Positions 56,862 through 64,000 of a DNA stretch of 64,000 bases are shown in pieces (position 1 is the stretch's first letter; every line of letters starts with the position of its first letter). Under the pieces are notes generated by a model. The model did not search any database, was not told the DNA's origin, and was given only the letters and a program-made list of their open reading frames with translations. The position numbers and the translations under genes are program-made. Origin of the DNA: Amycolatopsis jejuensis (GTDB taxonomy: Bacteria > Actinomycetota > Actinomycetes > Mycobacteriales > Pseudonocardiaceae); contig NZ_JNYZ01000004.1 of assembly GCF_000717335.1 (NCBI RefSeq), positions 62,001 to 126,000 of the forward strand, written 5' to 3'.

Positions 56862-58019
56862 TCAGACTCCGTGGCGGTGCCGTGCCCGCAACCGTGGTAC
56901 CAGGGAAACCAGCACCGCGGCCACCAGCGCGGCGGCGATGACCCAGAACACCACCGGGCTGTCGAACAGCGTGACCGACACCGCGCCGAAAGCAAGAATT
57001 CCTGCCCACAAATAGATGAGCAGTACGGCACGGCGTTGTGAATGGCCGATTTCCAGGAGCCGGTGGTGCAAATGCATTTTGTCGGCGGCGAACGGGCTCT
57101 GCCCGCGCCGGGTGCGCCGGATCACGGCCAGCACCAGGTCGAGCACCGGCACGAACAGCACCGCGGCCACGACCACCAGCGGCGACAGCAGGGCGAGCGC
57201 GTCCGAGGCGGAGAACCGGGTGTAGCTCACGCGTCCGCTCGCCGACGTGGTGGCACCGGCGAGCATCAGGCCGATCATCATCGATCCGGAGTCGCCCATG
57301 AAAATCTTGGCAGGCTGGAAGTTGTACGGGAGGAAACCGAGACACGCTCCGGCGAGGGTCGCGGCGATGAGCGCGGGCGGGTACGTGCCGAAGTCGCCGC
57401 CGGTGCTGTCGAGAAGGCCGAGCGAGAACGCGCAGGTGGCCGTGGCGGCGATGAAGCCGAGTCCGCCGGCCAGCCCGTCGAGGCCGTCGACGAAGTTCAT
57501 CGCGTTGACCATCATCACGACCATCACCACGGTGAGCAGCGCGCCCTGGTTCTTGTCCAGCACCAGCACCGAGCCGAACGAATCGCCGGTGCCGCCCCAC
57601 GGCACCCAGAACGACACCCACTGCACGCCGAAGATCACCAGGATCCCGGCGCACATGACCTGTCCGGCGAGCTTGGTCCAGGCGTCGAGCTCGAACCGGT
57701 CGTCCAGCGCCCCGATGAGCGAGATGACCCCGGCCGCGAGCAGCACGCCGACCGAGTCGAGCGAGGCGTCGAAACCGTGGCTCAGCGCGGGAAGCTGGTG
57801 CGCGAGGCCCATCGCCGCGGCGACCCCGAGGTAGATCCCGACGCCGCCCATCCGCGGGATCGGCTTCACGTGCACGTCGCGGGCCCGCGGGTTGGCGATC
57901 GCGCCGACCCGGATCGCGACGCGCCGGACCAGCCCGGTGAGCAGGTACGTCACCGCGGCCGCGGTGAGCGCGACGAGCAGGTACTCCCGGATCGGGAGAA
58001 GTCCTTGGACTGCAGGCAT
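56862..58019 (-). CDS. wecA: WecA/Rfe polyprenyl-phosphate GlcNAc-1-phosphate transferase
   Basis: Integral membrane transferase (385 aa, about 11 helices), homologue of Rv1302, which starts the arabinogalactan linker on decaprenyl phosphate. Motifs are [16 protein letters not shown] ([19 protein letters not shown]), [33 protein letters not shown] and [13 protein letters not shown]. The His-rich end of the active site is [14 protein letters not shown]. Follows Sua5 by 78 bp. Confidence 0.92.
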   Translation of the reverse strand: MPAVQGLLPIREYLLVALTAAAVTYLLTGLVRRVAIRVGAIANPRARDVHVKPIPRMGGVGIYLGVAAAMGLAHQLPALSHGFDASLDSVGVLLAAGVISLIGALDDRFELDAWTKLAGQVMCAGILVIFGVQWVSFWVPWGGTGDSFGSVLVLDKNQGALLTVVMVVMMVNAMNFVDGLDGLAGGLGFIAATATCAFSLGLLDSTGGDFGTYPPALIAATLAGACLGFLPYNFQPAKIFMGDSGSMMIGLMLAGATTSASGRVSYTRFSASDALALLSPLVVVAAVLFVPVLDLVLAVIRRTRRGQSPFAADKMHLHHRLLEIGHSQRRAVLLIYLWAGILAFGAVSVTLFDSPVVFWVIAAALVAAVLVSLVPRLRARHRHGV

Positions 58020-58097
58020 GACCGGGTCAGGCCCGCCGGGAGGTCGGAGTCACCGCGTCACGCTACCGCGCCCGCGTGCGGTCCCGGTGAACGGCGG

Positions 58098-58754
58098 TCA
58101 CTCTGTGCTGAGCGACTCCGCGGGTACGCCGATGACCTCGGCGATGGCGTCCTTGGTGACCGCACCTTCGCGCAGCACCGTGGGGTTGTCGCCGGTGAGG
58201 TCCACAATCGACGAAGCCACCGGCTCGCCGCTGGACCCGCCGTCGAGGTACACCGAAACCGCGTCGCCGAGCTGCTCCTGCGCCTCGGCGGCGGTCGACG
58301 CGGGCGGACGGCCGGACACGTTCGCGCTCGACACCGCCATCGGGCCGACGTCGCGCAGCAGCTCCAGCGCGACCGGGTGCAGCGGCATCCGCAGCATCAC
58401 GGTGCCCCGGGCGTTGCCGAGATTCCACTGCAGACTCGGCGCATGCGGCAGCACGATCGACAGGTCGCCCGGCCAGAACGCCTCGATGAGCGCCCGCGCC
58501 TGCGGCGGCACGCCGAGCACCAGACCGTCCACAGTGGACCACGAACCGACGAGCACGCCGACCGGCATGTCCGGGCCGCGGTTCTTGGCCCGCAGCAGGG
58601 CCTGCACGGCCCCGGCGTCGAACGCGTCGGCACCGATGCCGTACACCGTGTCGGTGGGCAGGACGACCAGCCTGCTGGACCGCACGGCGGCAGCCGCCGC
58701 GGAAAGCCCTTCGGCACGGGTGTCGCGCTTGCCGCAGTCGTAGACCGCACTCAT
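58098..58754 (-). CDS. L-threonylcarbamoyladenylate synthase (Sua5/YrdC)
   Basis: Makes the threonylcarbamoyl-AMP used for t6A37 of tRNA (218 aa, counterpart of Rv1301). VLPTDTVYGIGADAFD, LLRAKNRGPDMPVGVLVG and SSANVSGRPPASTA are the YrdC motifs. The C-terminus is short, without the full Sua5 domain. ATG 58754 (MSAVYDCGKRD). The gene carries one exact GTCCACAGTGGAC motif. Confidence 0.93.
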   Translation of the reverse strand: MSAVYDCGKRDTRAEGLSAAAAAVRSSRLVVLPTDTVYGIGADAFDAGAVQALLRAKNRGPDMPVGVLVGSWSTVDGLVLGVPPQARALIEAFWPGDLSIVLPHAPSLQWNLGNARGTVMLRMPLHPVALELLRDVGPMAVSSANVSGRPPASTAAEAQEQLGDAVSVYLDGGSSGEPVASSIVDLTGDNPTVLREGAVTKDAIAEVIGVPAESLSTE

Positions 58755-58825
58755 GCCGGGCAGCCTAGCCCGCCCTCTCCGGTCCGGCCCCGCCTGCCCG
58801 TCGCTGCCAGCCCCGCTCACCCCAA

Positions 58826-58910
58826 GCACCCCAATGTGGCATTGGGTGCATGCGACGCACCCAATGTGGCATTCGCTGCATCTGACGCACCCAATGCCAC
58901 ATTGGGGCGA
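58826..58910. repeat. Triple CAATGTGGCATTG element, copy C
   Basis: Units at 58832, 58862 and 58892, again at exactly 30 bp. The first is forward and the last inverted; the middle is CAATGTGGCATTC. The outer arms pair over about 20 bases. It follows the secreted-protein gene (stop at 58947) on the minus strand and precedes the Sua5 start, so here the flanking genes are not convergent. Confidence 0.85.
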
Positions 58911-58946
58911 TCTGGTGCGGCGGACGGCGGCGGCAAAGGGCCCGGG

Positions 58947-60116
58947 TCAGCTGCCGTAGGTGGCCTGCTTGACCGTGAAGACGTTGCGGTTGCCCTTGCC
59001 TTCCTGCAGGGACCACAGCAGATCGGCGCCGTTCGGGTCCTCCCAGTACGAGATGCTCTCGCCGTAGCTGACCCACGGGTGCGTGGCCGGGCCCGCGGAC
59101 GGGGTCCAGTAGTACAGCTGCTTCGCGCCGGAGGAGTTGAACCACCAGCGGCCGTTGTGCGAGGCGACGCCGTTGAGCTGGTACCAGGGCAGCTTCAGCG
59201 CCTGGCTCGCCGTGGTCGACGCGGCGAACACGCCGGAGGCGAACGGGAAGCGAATCGCCCGCGGAGCGCGGTTCGGGTAGTCGGTGCAGCCGGACTGGCA
59301 GGTGTACTCGGTCATCACCATGGATTTGCTGACCCGGTCCAGCGAAATGCTCGACCACGACAGGTTCGTGCCCGACGTGGTGTGCGCCGCGACCGTGCCG
59401 ACCTGCGGCAGGACGTAGCGGTAGTTGTGCGCGTAGTACTCGTCGCCGGAGCGGCCGATCTGCCCCGCGGACCCGCCGGAGTTGACCTCGAGGATCTTGC
59501 GCATGTCGAAGACCCGCATGCCACGGCCGGTGTCGGCGACGTACAGATGGTCGCCGTACCAGGAAACGCCGCCGGCGTGGATCGGGATGTCCTTGAAGTC
59601 CGGCGCGGACCCGGTCCCGGTGGGCTCGACGAGCAGGATCTTGCGGTACTTGTTCGGGTAGGTGGCATCCCAGTCGACCAGCGTGATCCGGCTGCGCACC
59701 TGGTTGCCGCCACAGGCGTCACGGGTGTACCAGCTGACCGCGACGAGCTGATGCCCGTCGTAGTTGCCCCCGACGGCGTCACGGCTGGTGGTGATGCCCT
59801 GCGGGTAGTTGGTGCAGTCGCCGTTGTCGGTGTCGTCGAAGCGGAAACCGCCGGTGAGCCCAGCGAGCTTGAAGTCGCCCGGGAGGCCGGTCCGTTCGTG
59901 GTTGGCGTTGTCCATCACGGTGTGCACGGGCCGGGTCGGCAGCCGGGACGCGAGGCCGGAGTTGACGGCGTCGAACTGGTGGTAGTCCGCGGTGAGTGTG
60001 TACTCGCCGGTGGGCAGGTTGCTCGGCCCAGCGGCGGCTGACGCGGCAGCGGTGGTCGCGGTGGTGGTGATGAGCAGGGCGCCGCATACGACGGCCAGCC
60101 GGTTGCGCAAGGACAT
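58947..60116 (-). CDS. Secreted protein, probable beta-propeller fold
   Basis: Exported protein of 389 aa. The signal peptide is MSLRNRLAVVCGALLITTTA, then TTAAASAAAG. Repeated blade-like segments such as HAGGVSWYGDHLYVADTGRG and QLNGVASHNGRWWFNSSGAK suggest a beta-propeller. CGG and CQSGC pairs may form disulfides. ATG 60116 has GGGGGAG upstream. No catalytic residues can be named; function unknown. Confidence 0.78.
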   Translation of the reverse strand: MSLRNRLAVVCGALLITTTATTAAASAAAGPSNLPTGEYTLTADYHQFDAVNSGLASRLPTRPVHTVMDNANHERTGLPGDFKLAGLTGGFRFDDTDNGDCTNYPQGITTSRDAVGGNYDGHQLVAVSWYTRDACGGNQVRSRITLVDWDATYPNKYRKILLVEPTGTGSAPDFKDIPIHAGGVSWYGDHLYVADTGRGMRVFDMRKILEVNSGGSAGQIGRSGDEYYAHNYRYVLPQVGTVAAHTTSGTNLSWSSISLDRVSKSMVMTEYTCQSGCTDYPNRAPRAIRFPFASGVFAASTTASQALKLPWYQLNGVASHNGRWWFNSSGAKQLYYWTPSAGPATHPWVSYGESISYWEDPNGADLLWSLQEGKGNRNVFTVKQATYGS

Positions 60117-60212
60117 GACTCTCCCCCAAAGCCGAGTCTGTTGGCGCCGCCCACGGTAGGGGTTGCGTACGGTGCGGGGCAAGGGATTGTCGCCGTGGGG
60201 AAAACTCGCCGG

Positions 60213-60418
60213 TCAACCCAGGCGGCGGGCGGTGACGTACCTTGCTCGGCCAGTCAGGTCGGGGTGATCCTCAACGCCGGTGAGGACCCGACGAGCACGC
60301 ACCAACGCCGGAACCGCCGACCCATGCGTGTCATCATGCTCGATCGCCAGCCCGCCACCCGGACGCAACAACCGCGCACCCGCCGCAATCGCGTGCCGGA
60401 TCACCCCCAGGCCGCTCA
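60213..60418 (-). pseudogene. Duplicated 3' end of prmC
   Basis: This 206-bp block repeats 60484-60689, the last 68 codons of prmC with the stop. I count nine differences. Eight are synonymous, including a two-base CGT/AGG change; one gives Pro for Ser. There is no start codon of its own, only a chance upstream ATG at 60509. A 65-bp spacer separates the copies. Confidence 0.9.
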
Positions 60419-60483
60419 ACCAAAGCGGGCAGTGCGATTGCGACCGGTCCGGCCGCAATCGAGGCCGGACCACCCAAGACAAC

Positions 60484-61350
60484 TCAACCCAGGCGGCGTG
60501 CGGTGACATAACGAGCCCGGCCAGTCAGGTCGGAGTGATCCTCAACGCCGGTGAGGACCCGACGAGCACGCACCAACGCCGGCACCGCCGACCCATGCGT
60601 GTCATCATGCTCGATCGCCAGCCCGCCACCCGGACGCAACAACCGCGCACCCGCCGCGATCGCGTGCCGGATCACCCCCAGGCCGCTCTCCTGGGCGAAC
60701 ACCGCGCGTACCGGGTCGTGTTCGCCGACTTCCGGGGGGACCTGGGTGCCTTCCGGTACGTACGGCGGGTTGCACAGGACCAGGTCGACCAGGCCGTCCA
60801 GCTCCGCGAACATCGTCGGGTCGGCGATGTCGCCCGAGTAGAGGCGGATCGGGGTGTTGCCTGCCGCGGAGTGGACGTCGGCGTTGTGCCGGGCCCACGC
60901 GAGTGCCTGCGGGTCCACGTCCACCGCGTACACCACCGCGTCCGGGCGCTCGTTCGCCATCGCCAGCGCCAGCGCGCCCGAGCCGGTGCACAGGTCGACC
61001 ACCACCGGGTACTCGCGGCCCTGCAGGAACTTCACGCCCCATTCGAGCAGCAGCTCCGTCTCCGGCCGCGGTACGAACACCCCCGCGCCGACGTTCACCG
61101 TGATGTTTCCCAGCGCCGCCCAACCCGTGAGGTACTGCAGCGGGATCCGTTTCGCCCGCTGCGCGACCATCTGCCCGATCGCTTCGATCACCGGCGGGTC
61201 GACCAGTGGCACCATCGGCAGCCTGCCCCGGTCGACGCCGAGTACGTGCGCGGCGATGAGGTCCGCATCCGACCGCGGCGATTCCACGCCCGCCTCGGTG
61301 AGGATCCGGGTGGCCTCCATGATGGCCAGGCGCAGCGGCTGCCGATTCAC
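60484..61350 (-). CDS. prmC: Release factor glutamine methyltransferase PrmC
   Basis: Methylates the Gln of the GGQ motif in RF1/RF2 (288 aa, Rv1300). The SAM loop is VVDLCTGSGALALAMANERP and the catalytic NPPY is in LVLCNPPYVPEGTQ. The N-terminal helical domain begins VNRQPLRLAIMEATRILTEA. GTG 61350 follows AAGGA. Its 3' end is duplicated downstream. Confidence 0.94.
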   Translation of the reverse strand: MNRQPLRLAIMEATRILTEAGVESPRSDADLIAAHVLGVDRGRLPMVPLVDPPVIEAIGQMVAQRAKRIPLQYLTGWAALGNITVNVGAGVFVPRPETELLLEWGVKFLQGREYPVVVDLCTGSGALALAMANERPDAVVYAVDVDPQALAWARHNADVHSAAGNTPIRLYSGDIADPTMFAELDGLVDLVLCNPPYVPEGTQVPPEVGEHDPVRAVFAQESGLGVIRHAIAAGARLLRPGGGLAIEHDDTHGSAVPALVRARRVLTGVEDHSDLTGRARYVTARRLG

Positions 61351-61442
61351 TGGTCGTCCTTCACTCGTCGTACCCAGCAGGGGTGCTGCCCAGGGTATCG
61401 ACAACCGCCCCGGCACCGGGGACGCCTGGCCGGGTCGCGGGT

Positions 61443-62981
61443 TCAGCGGGTCAGCAGCTCGGCTGCCCGCTCGCCGACGAGCACGCTCGGCGCCATGGTG
61501 TTCGCCACGGTCACCTTCGGCAGCACCGACGCGTCCGCCACACGCAGCCGGTCGATTCCCCGCACGCGCAGCGAACTGTCGACCACCGCCTGGTCGTCGT
61601 TGCCCATCCGCGCAGTACCGCATTGGTGCCAGTACGTCTCCACCGCGTTGCGCAGGAAATCCTCCAGGTCGATCCCCAGCCTCGGCGCCACCTCGCGGGC
61701 GGCGAACGGGCGGAGGGCGGCGGAGTTGCCGATTTCCCGCGTCCGCTCGATGGCGGAGAGCGCGGAGCGGACGTCCGCGGGATCGGACAGGAAACCGGTG
61801 TCGATCCTCGGCGCGGCGAACGGGTCCACGCCGGACAGCCGGACCCGGCCGGTGCTGCGCGGACGGAGCGCGGGCATCAGCGTGATGGCCTGCTCGGGCG
61901 GCGGGTACTGCGCCGCAATCTCCTCGGAAACGGCACTGCCGGGGATGGTGTACAGCACGAATTCCGGCCCACCGGGACGGCTTTCGTCCCCCCAGAAAGA
62001 CACCGACTTGCTGCGCGACGACAGTGGCAGCGAGACGTCGTCGGGGGCTTCCCAGACACAGCTGAACCTGATGTGGTCATTGAGGTTGCCGCCGACCCCT
62101 GGCAGGTGCTGGACGACCGGAATTCCGAAGCCCCGCAACTCTTCCTCGCCGCCGATGCCCGACCGCTGCAGCACGGCCGGGGTGTTGATCGCGCCGAGTG
62201 AGAGCACCACTTCCCCGGAAGCGAAGACCTGGAGCGCCTTGCCGTCCCGGATGATCTCGACCCCGGTGGCCCGGCCGCCGGAAACCAGCACGCGGGACAC
62301 CGTGGTGCCGGTGAGCACGGTCAGGTTCGGCCGGTCGGCGTGGTCGCCCAGGTACGCCCGGAAGGGACTCTGGCGGACACCGTCGCGGTTGAACTCGTCC
62401 AGGATGGCGCAGCCGGTGACGTGCTCCATCAGCTCGCCGTTCGCGCTGCCGAACCGCGGGATCCCGGTGGATTCCGCGCCGTCCAGCGCCGCGGTGAACA
62501 GCGGATGGACGTCCTGAGCAGGCTGGATGTACATCGGGCCGCCGGTGCCGCGGCGCGCCGGATCCGGTGTTCCGTGCCAGTCCTCGATCCGCCGGTACCG
62601 CTCCAGCACCTGCTCGTAGCCCCACGCCGGATCGCCGGTGACCTCGGCGTAGCCGTCCCAGTCGGTCCGGTGCCCGCGTGCCCACACGCCGGCGTTCACG
62701 CTGCCGCCACCGCCGAGGACGCGGGCCATCGCGTACCCCAGCCGCCGGTCGTTCAGGTGCGGGTTGGGTTCGGCGAAGAAGTCCCAGTGCCGGTCGGTCA
62801 TCAGGTTCAGCGGCCACTGGTCCGGGTCGAGCACGCTCGGCACGTCGTCGGTACCGCCGCTTTCCACCAGGAGGACGCGCACGTCCGGGTCGGCGGAGAG
62901 GCGGCCGGCAACGACCGAACCGGCCGGACCGGCGCCGCACACGAGGTAGTCGAAGGTCGCACCGTCGTCGAGAGAAGTCAC
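61443..62981 (-). CDS. GMC family oxidoreductase
   Basis: FAD-dependent alcohol oxidase/dehydrogenase family (512 aa). The FAD loop is YLVCGAGPAGSVVAGRLSAD; VLGGGGSVNAGVWARGHRTD is the first GMC signature. GEVVLSLGAINTPAVLQRSG is the second. The catalytic His is in ETYWHQCGTARMG and the partner Asn in VTVANTMAPSVLVGERAA. GTG 62981. Substrate unknown; relatives include choline dehydrogenase-like proteins. Divergent from the next gene. Confidence 0.9.
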   Translation of the reverse strand: MTSLDDGATFDYLVCGAGPAGSVVAGRLSADPDVRVLLVESGGTDDVPSVLDPDQWPLNLMTDRHWDFFAEPNPHLNDRRLGYAMARVLGGGGSVNAGVWARGHRTDWDGYAEVTGDPAWGYEQVLERYRRIEDWHGTPDPARRGTGGPMYIQPAQDVHPLFTAALDGAESTGIPRFGSANGELMEHVTGCAILDEFNRDGVRQSPFRAYLGDHADRPNLTVLTGTTVSRVLVSGGRATGVEIIRDGKALQVFASGEVVLSLGAINTPAVLQRSGIGGEEELRGFGIPVVQHLPGVGGNLNDHIRFSCVWEAPDDVSLPLSSRSKSVSFWGDESRPGGPEFVLYTIPGSAVSEEIAAQYPPPEQAITLMPALRPRSTGRVRLSGVDPFAAPRIDTGFLSDPADVRSALSAIERTREIGNSAALRPFAAREVAPRLGIDLEDFLRNAVETYWHQCGTARMGNDDQAVVDSSLRVRGIDRLRVADASVLPKVTVANTMAPSVLVGERAAELLTR

Positions 62982-63064
62982 CTTCGCAACGTAGGTCCCC
63001 AGACCCGCCTGCCAGGCGAGTACTGCCCCGCCCAGTCCCGAGGTCTGCCCGGGAGGTCACCCTT

Positions 63065-63070
63065 TAGACT
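63065..63070 (+). promoter_or_regulatory. Probable -10 box, leaderless
   Basis: TAGACT ends six bases before the GTG at 63077, the same layout as at 3491, 20116 and 44353. Confidence 0.5.
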
Positions 63071-63076
63071 CGCCCG

Positions 63077-64000
63077 GTGAGATCCAGGGACCTGCGCTTC
63101 GGCCTCGGGGTGTTCGCCGCCTCGCTCGTGCTGTTGCTGCTGCGGTTCCTCGTTCCCCGGCCGGTCGGGATGGCCGACAACGGGGACGGCTGGCGGCTGC
63201 TGTGCCGGCTCGGCGGACGGCAGCTGGACCGGCCGTCGGAAGGCTTTGTGCGGTTCAGCTACGGGTCCGCGCCACCGTGCGATTCGGCGTACATCTCGAG
63301 CCAGAACTGGCTCGACTGGGCGGCGAGCAAGCTCGGTACCCTCTTCGGCGCGGCCGGCGTGCTCAACCTGCTGGTTCTCGGCGTACTCACCTGCATTCTC
63401 GTCGCGGGCGCGATCACGGCCACCGTGCTCGGGCTCGACCTGAACCGGCGCAACCGAATCATTGCCACTGCGCTGCTGTTGCTCGTGATGGGCGATTCCG
63501 CGTTCTTCGGCTATTTCGCGTCAGTGCTCAGCGAAGGCGCGGCGTTCCTCGGCATCCTGCTGATCTGCGGCGGCCTGCTGCTGATGCACCGCACGCGCGG
63601 TCTGCGCTGGACCGGCGCCGCGGTGACTGTCCTCGGTGGACTCATCGGGCTCAACGCCAAGTCGCAGACCTTGTTGCTCATCCCGCTTTTCGCGGTCGCG
63701 TTGCTGCTCACCCGCCCGCCCGGCGCGCGTGGTCGCGAACGCTGGGTGCTGCCGCTGGCGGTACTCGCGATCGTGGGTGCGGGCACCTTCGCGATGCAGT
63801 CCCAGGGAGATCCGGCCAATACGGAGTACCGCGAGGCCAACATGTATCACGCGGTTTTCGACTCCATTGTGGACGGTAAACACGACACCAAGGCCGACCT
63901 CGCCGCGCTCGGGCTGCCGGAGTCGTTCGAGAAGTACATCGGCACCGGCTGGTGGAGCGAAAACGCCGCCTGGCACGATCCGCTGTACCCGCAGTACCGC
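63077..64000 (+). CDS. Polytopic membrane protein, GT-C/WsfD-like (3' end outside window)
   Basis: At least 308 residues with about eight membrane helices. After the first helix (FGVFAASLVLLLLRFLVPRP) comes GMADNGDGWRLLCRLG. An acidic motif in the first outer loop is the usual active site of GT-C glycosyltransferases, and this form resembles the WsfD hexose transferases of actinomycetes (recognition from pattern). The extracellular part near residue 260 reads NTEYREANMYHAVFDSIVDG. Likely role: cell-envelope glycan synthesis. Confidence 0.65.
   Translation, partial: MRSRDLRFGLGVFAASLVLLLLRFLVPRPVGMADNGDGWRLLCRLGGRQLDRPSEGFVRFSYGSAPPCDSAYISSQNWLDWAASKLGTLFGAAGVLNLLVLGVLTCILVAGAITATVLGLDLNRRNRIIATALLLLVMGDSAFFGYFASVLSEGAAFLGILLICGGLLLMHRTRGLRWTGAAVTVLGGLIGLNAKSQTLLLIPLFAVALLLTRPPGARGRERWVLPLAVLAIVGAGTFAMQSQGDPANTEYREANMYHAVFDSIVDGKHDTKADLAALGLPESFEKYIGTGWWSENAAWHDPLYPQYR

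Noticed and set aside
57042..60041. Plus-strand open frame of 999 codons opposite wecA, Sua5 and the secreted gene
   Set aside because: Antisense to three recognisable genes and running through repeat copy C.
60213..60509. Independent 98-aa gene downstream of prmC
   Set aside because: It is the duplicated prmC end read from a chance ATG inside the prmC 3' end.

Overview
This 64 kb window comes from a high-GC actinomycete, most likely a Pseudonocardiaceae member close to Amycolatopsis. That placement is an inference from protein style, GC-rich third codon positions, frequent GTG/TTG starts and gene order; I could not run a search. From memory, the conserved backbone follows the Mycobacterium tuberculosis Rv1300-Rv1336 order (prmC, a Sua5/YrdC gene, rfe/wecA, an AtpI-like gene, atpBEFHAGDC, a DUF2550 gene, the PduO adenosyltransferase, murA, nucS, dinG, pncB, clpS, DUF2017, P1 peptidase, mec, cysO, cysM). 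It runs in reverse here, and blocks of accessory genes separate its parts. The ctaD-serB2 pair is also adjacent in M. tuberculosis.

Layout. 1-3.4 kb: clpS, DUF2017 and P1 peptidase overlap by start/stop codons and lead into mec-cysO-cysM, the carrier-protein route to cysteine. 3.5-5.4 kb: NAD salvage (pncB, pncA). 5.4-9.5 kb: a secreted protein, the biotin transporter bioY, a DinG helicase and a small conserved protein. 9.6-14.3 kb: the coupled serB-pth2-osmC operon and ctaD with a strong terminator. 14.3-17.5 kb: gene remnants (phosphotransferase, SDR) and a 44-bp tandem repeat among small intact genes. 17.5-26.6 kb: a phosphodiesterase, an FmdB zinc ribbon, a likely methionine gamma-lyase with a divergent Lrp regulator, a two-module 3-hydroxyacyl-CoA dehydrogenase, the PTS-type dihydroxyacetone kinase operon dhaKLM and a DUF3558 lipoprotein. 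26.7-38.1 kb: an acyl-CoA dehydrogenase-like protein, a sodium:solute symporter with a small membrane partner, nucS, a Nudix hydrolase, an ECHDC3-like crotonase, a GlxA-type regulator divergent from a cysteine hydrolase, and the ectoine/hydroxyectoine importer ehuBCDA. 38.1-48.4 kb: meaA, a LysE exporter, a TetR-controlled operon, a Uma2 remnant, murA, the cobalamin adenosyltransferase and hydrolases. 48.4-58.8 kb: DUF2550 and the whole ATP synthase operon, then the AtpI-like, WecA and Sua5 genes. 58.9-64 kb: a secreted protein, prmC with a duplicated 3' end, a GMC oxidoreductase and the start of a polytopic membrane protein.

I see no rRNA, tRNA, CRISPR array, transposase or phage gene. I found no obviously new multi-gene system. 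The strongest unexplained signals are at DNA level: (a) a 13-bp palindrome GTCCACARTGGAC occurring far above chance, always in one reading frame when inside genes and using codons that are rare here; (b) three copies of an element made of three CAATGTGGCATTG units at an exact 30-bp pitch, placed at gene 3' ends; (c) a second copy of the prmC 3' end that differs almost only at synonymous sites; (d) a helically phased 10-bp repeat before bioY. Many genes also carry a TAnnnT-like box six or seven bases before the start codon, which suggests widespread leaderless transcription.
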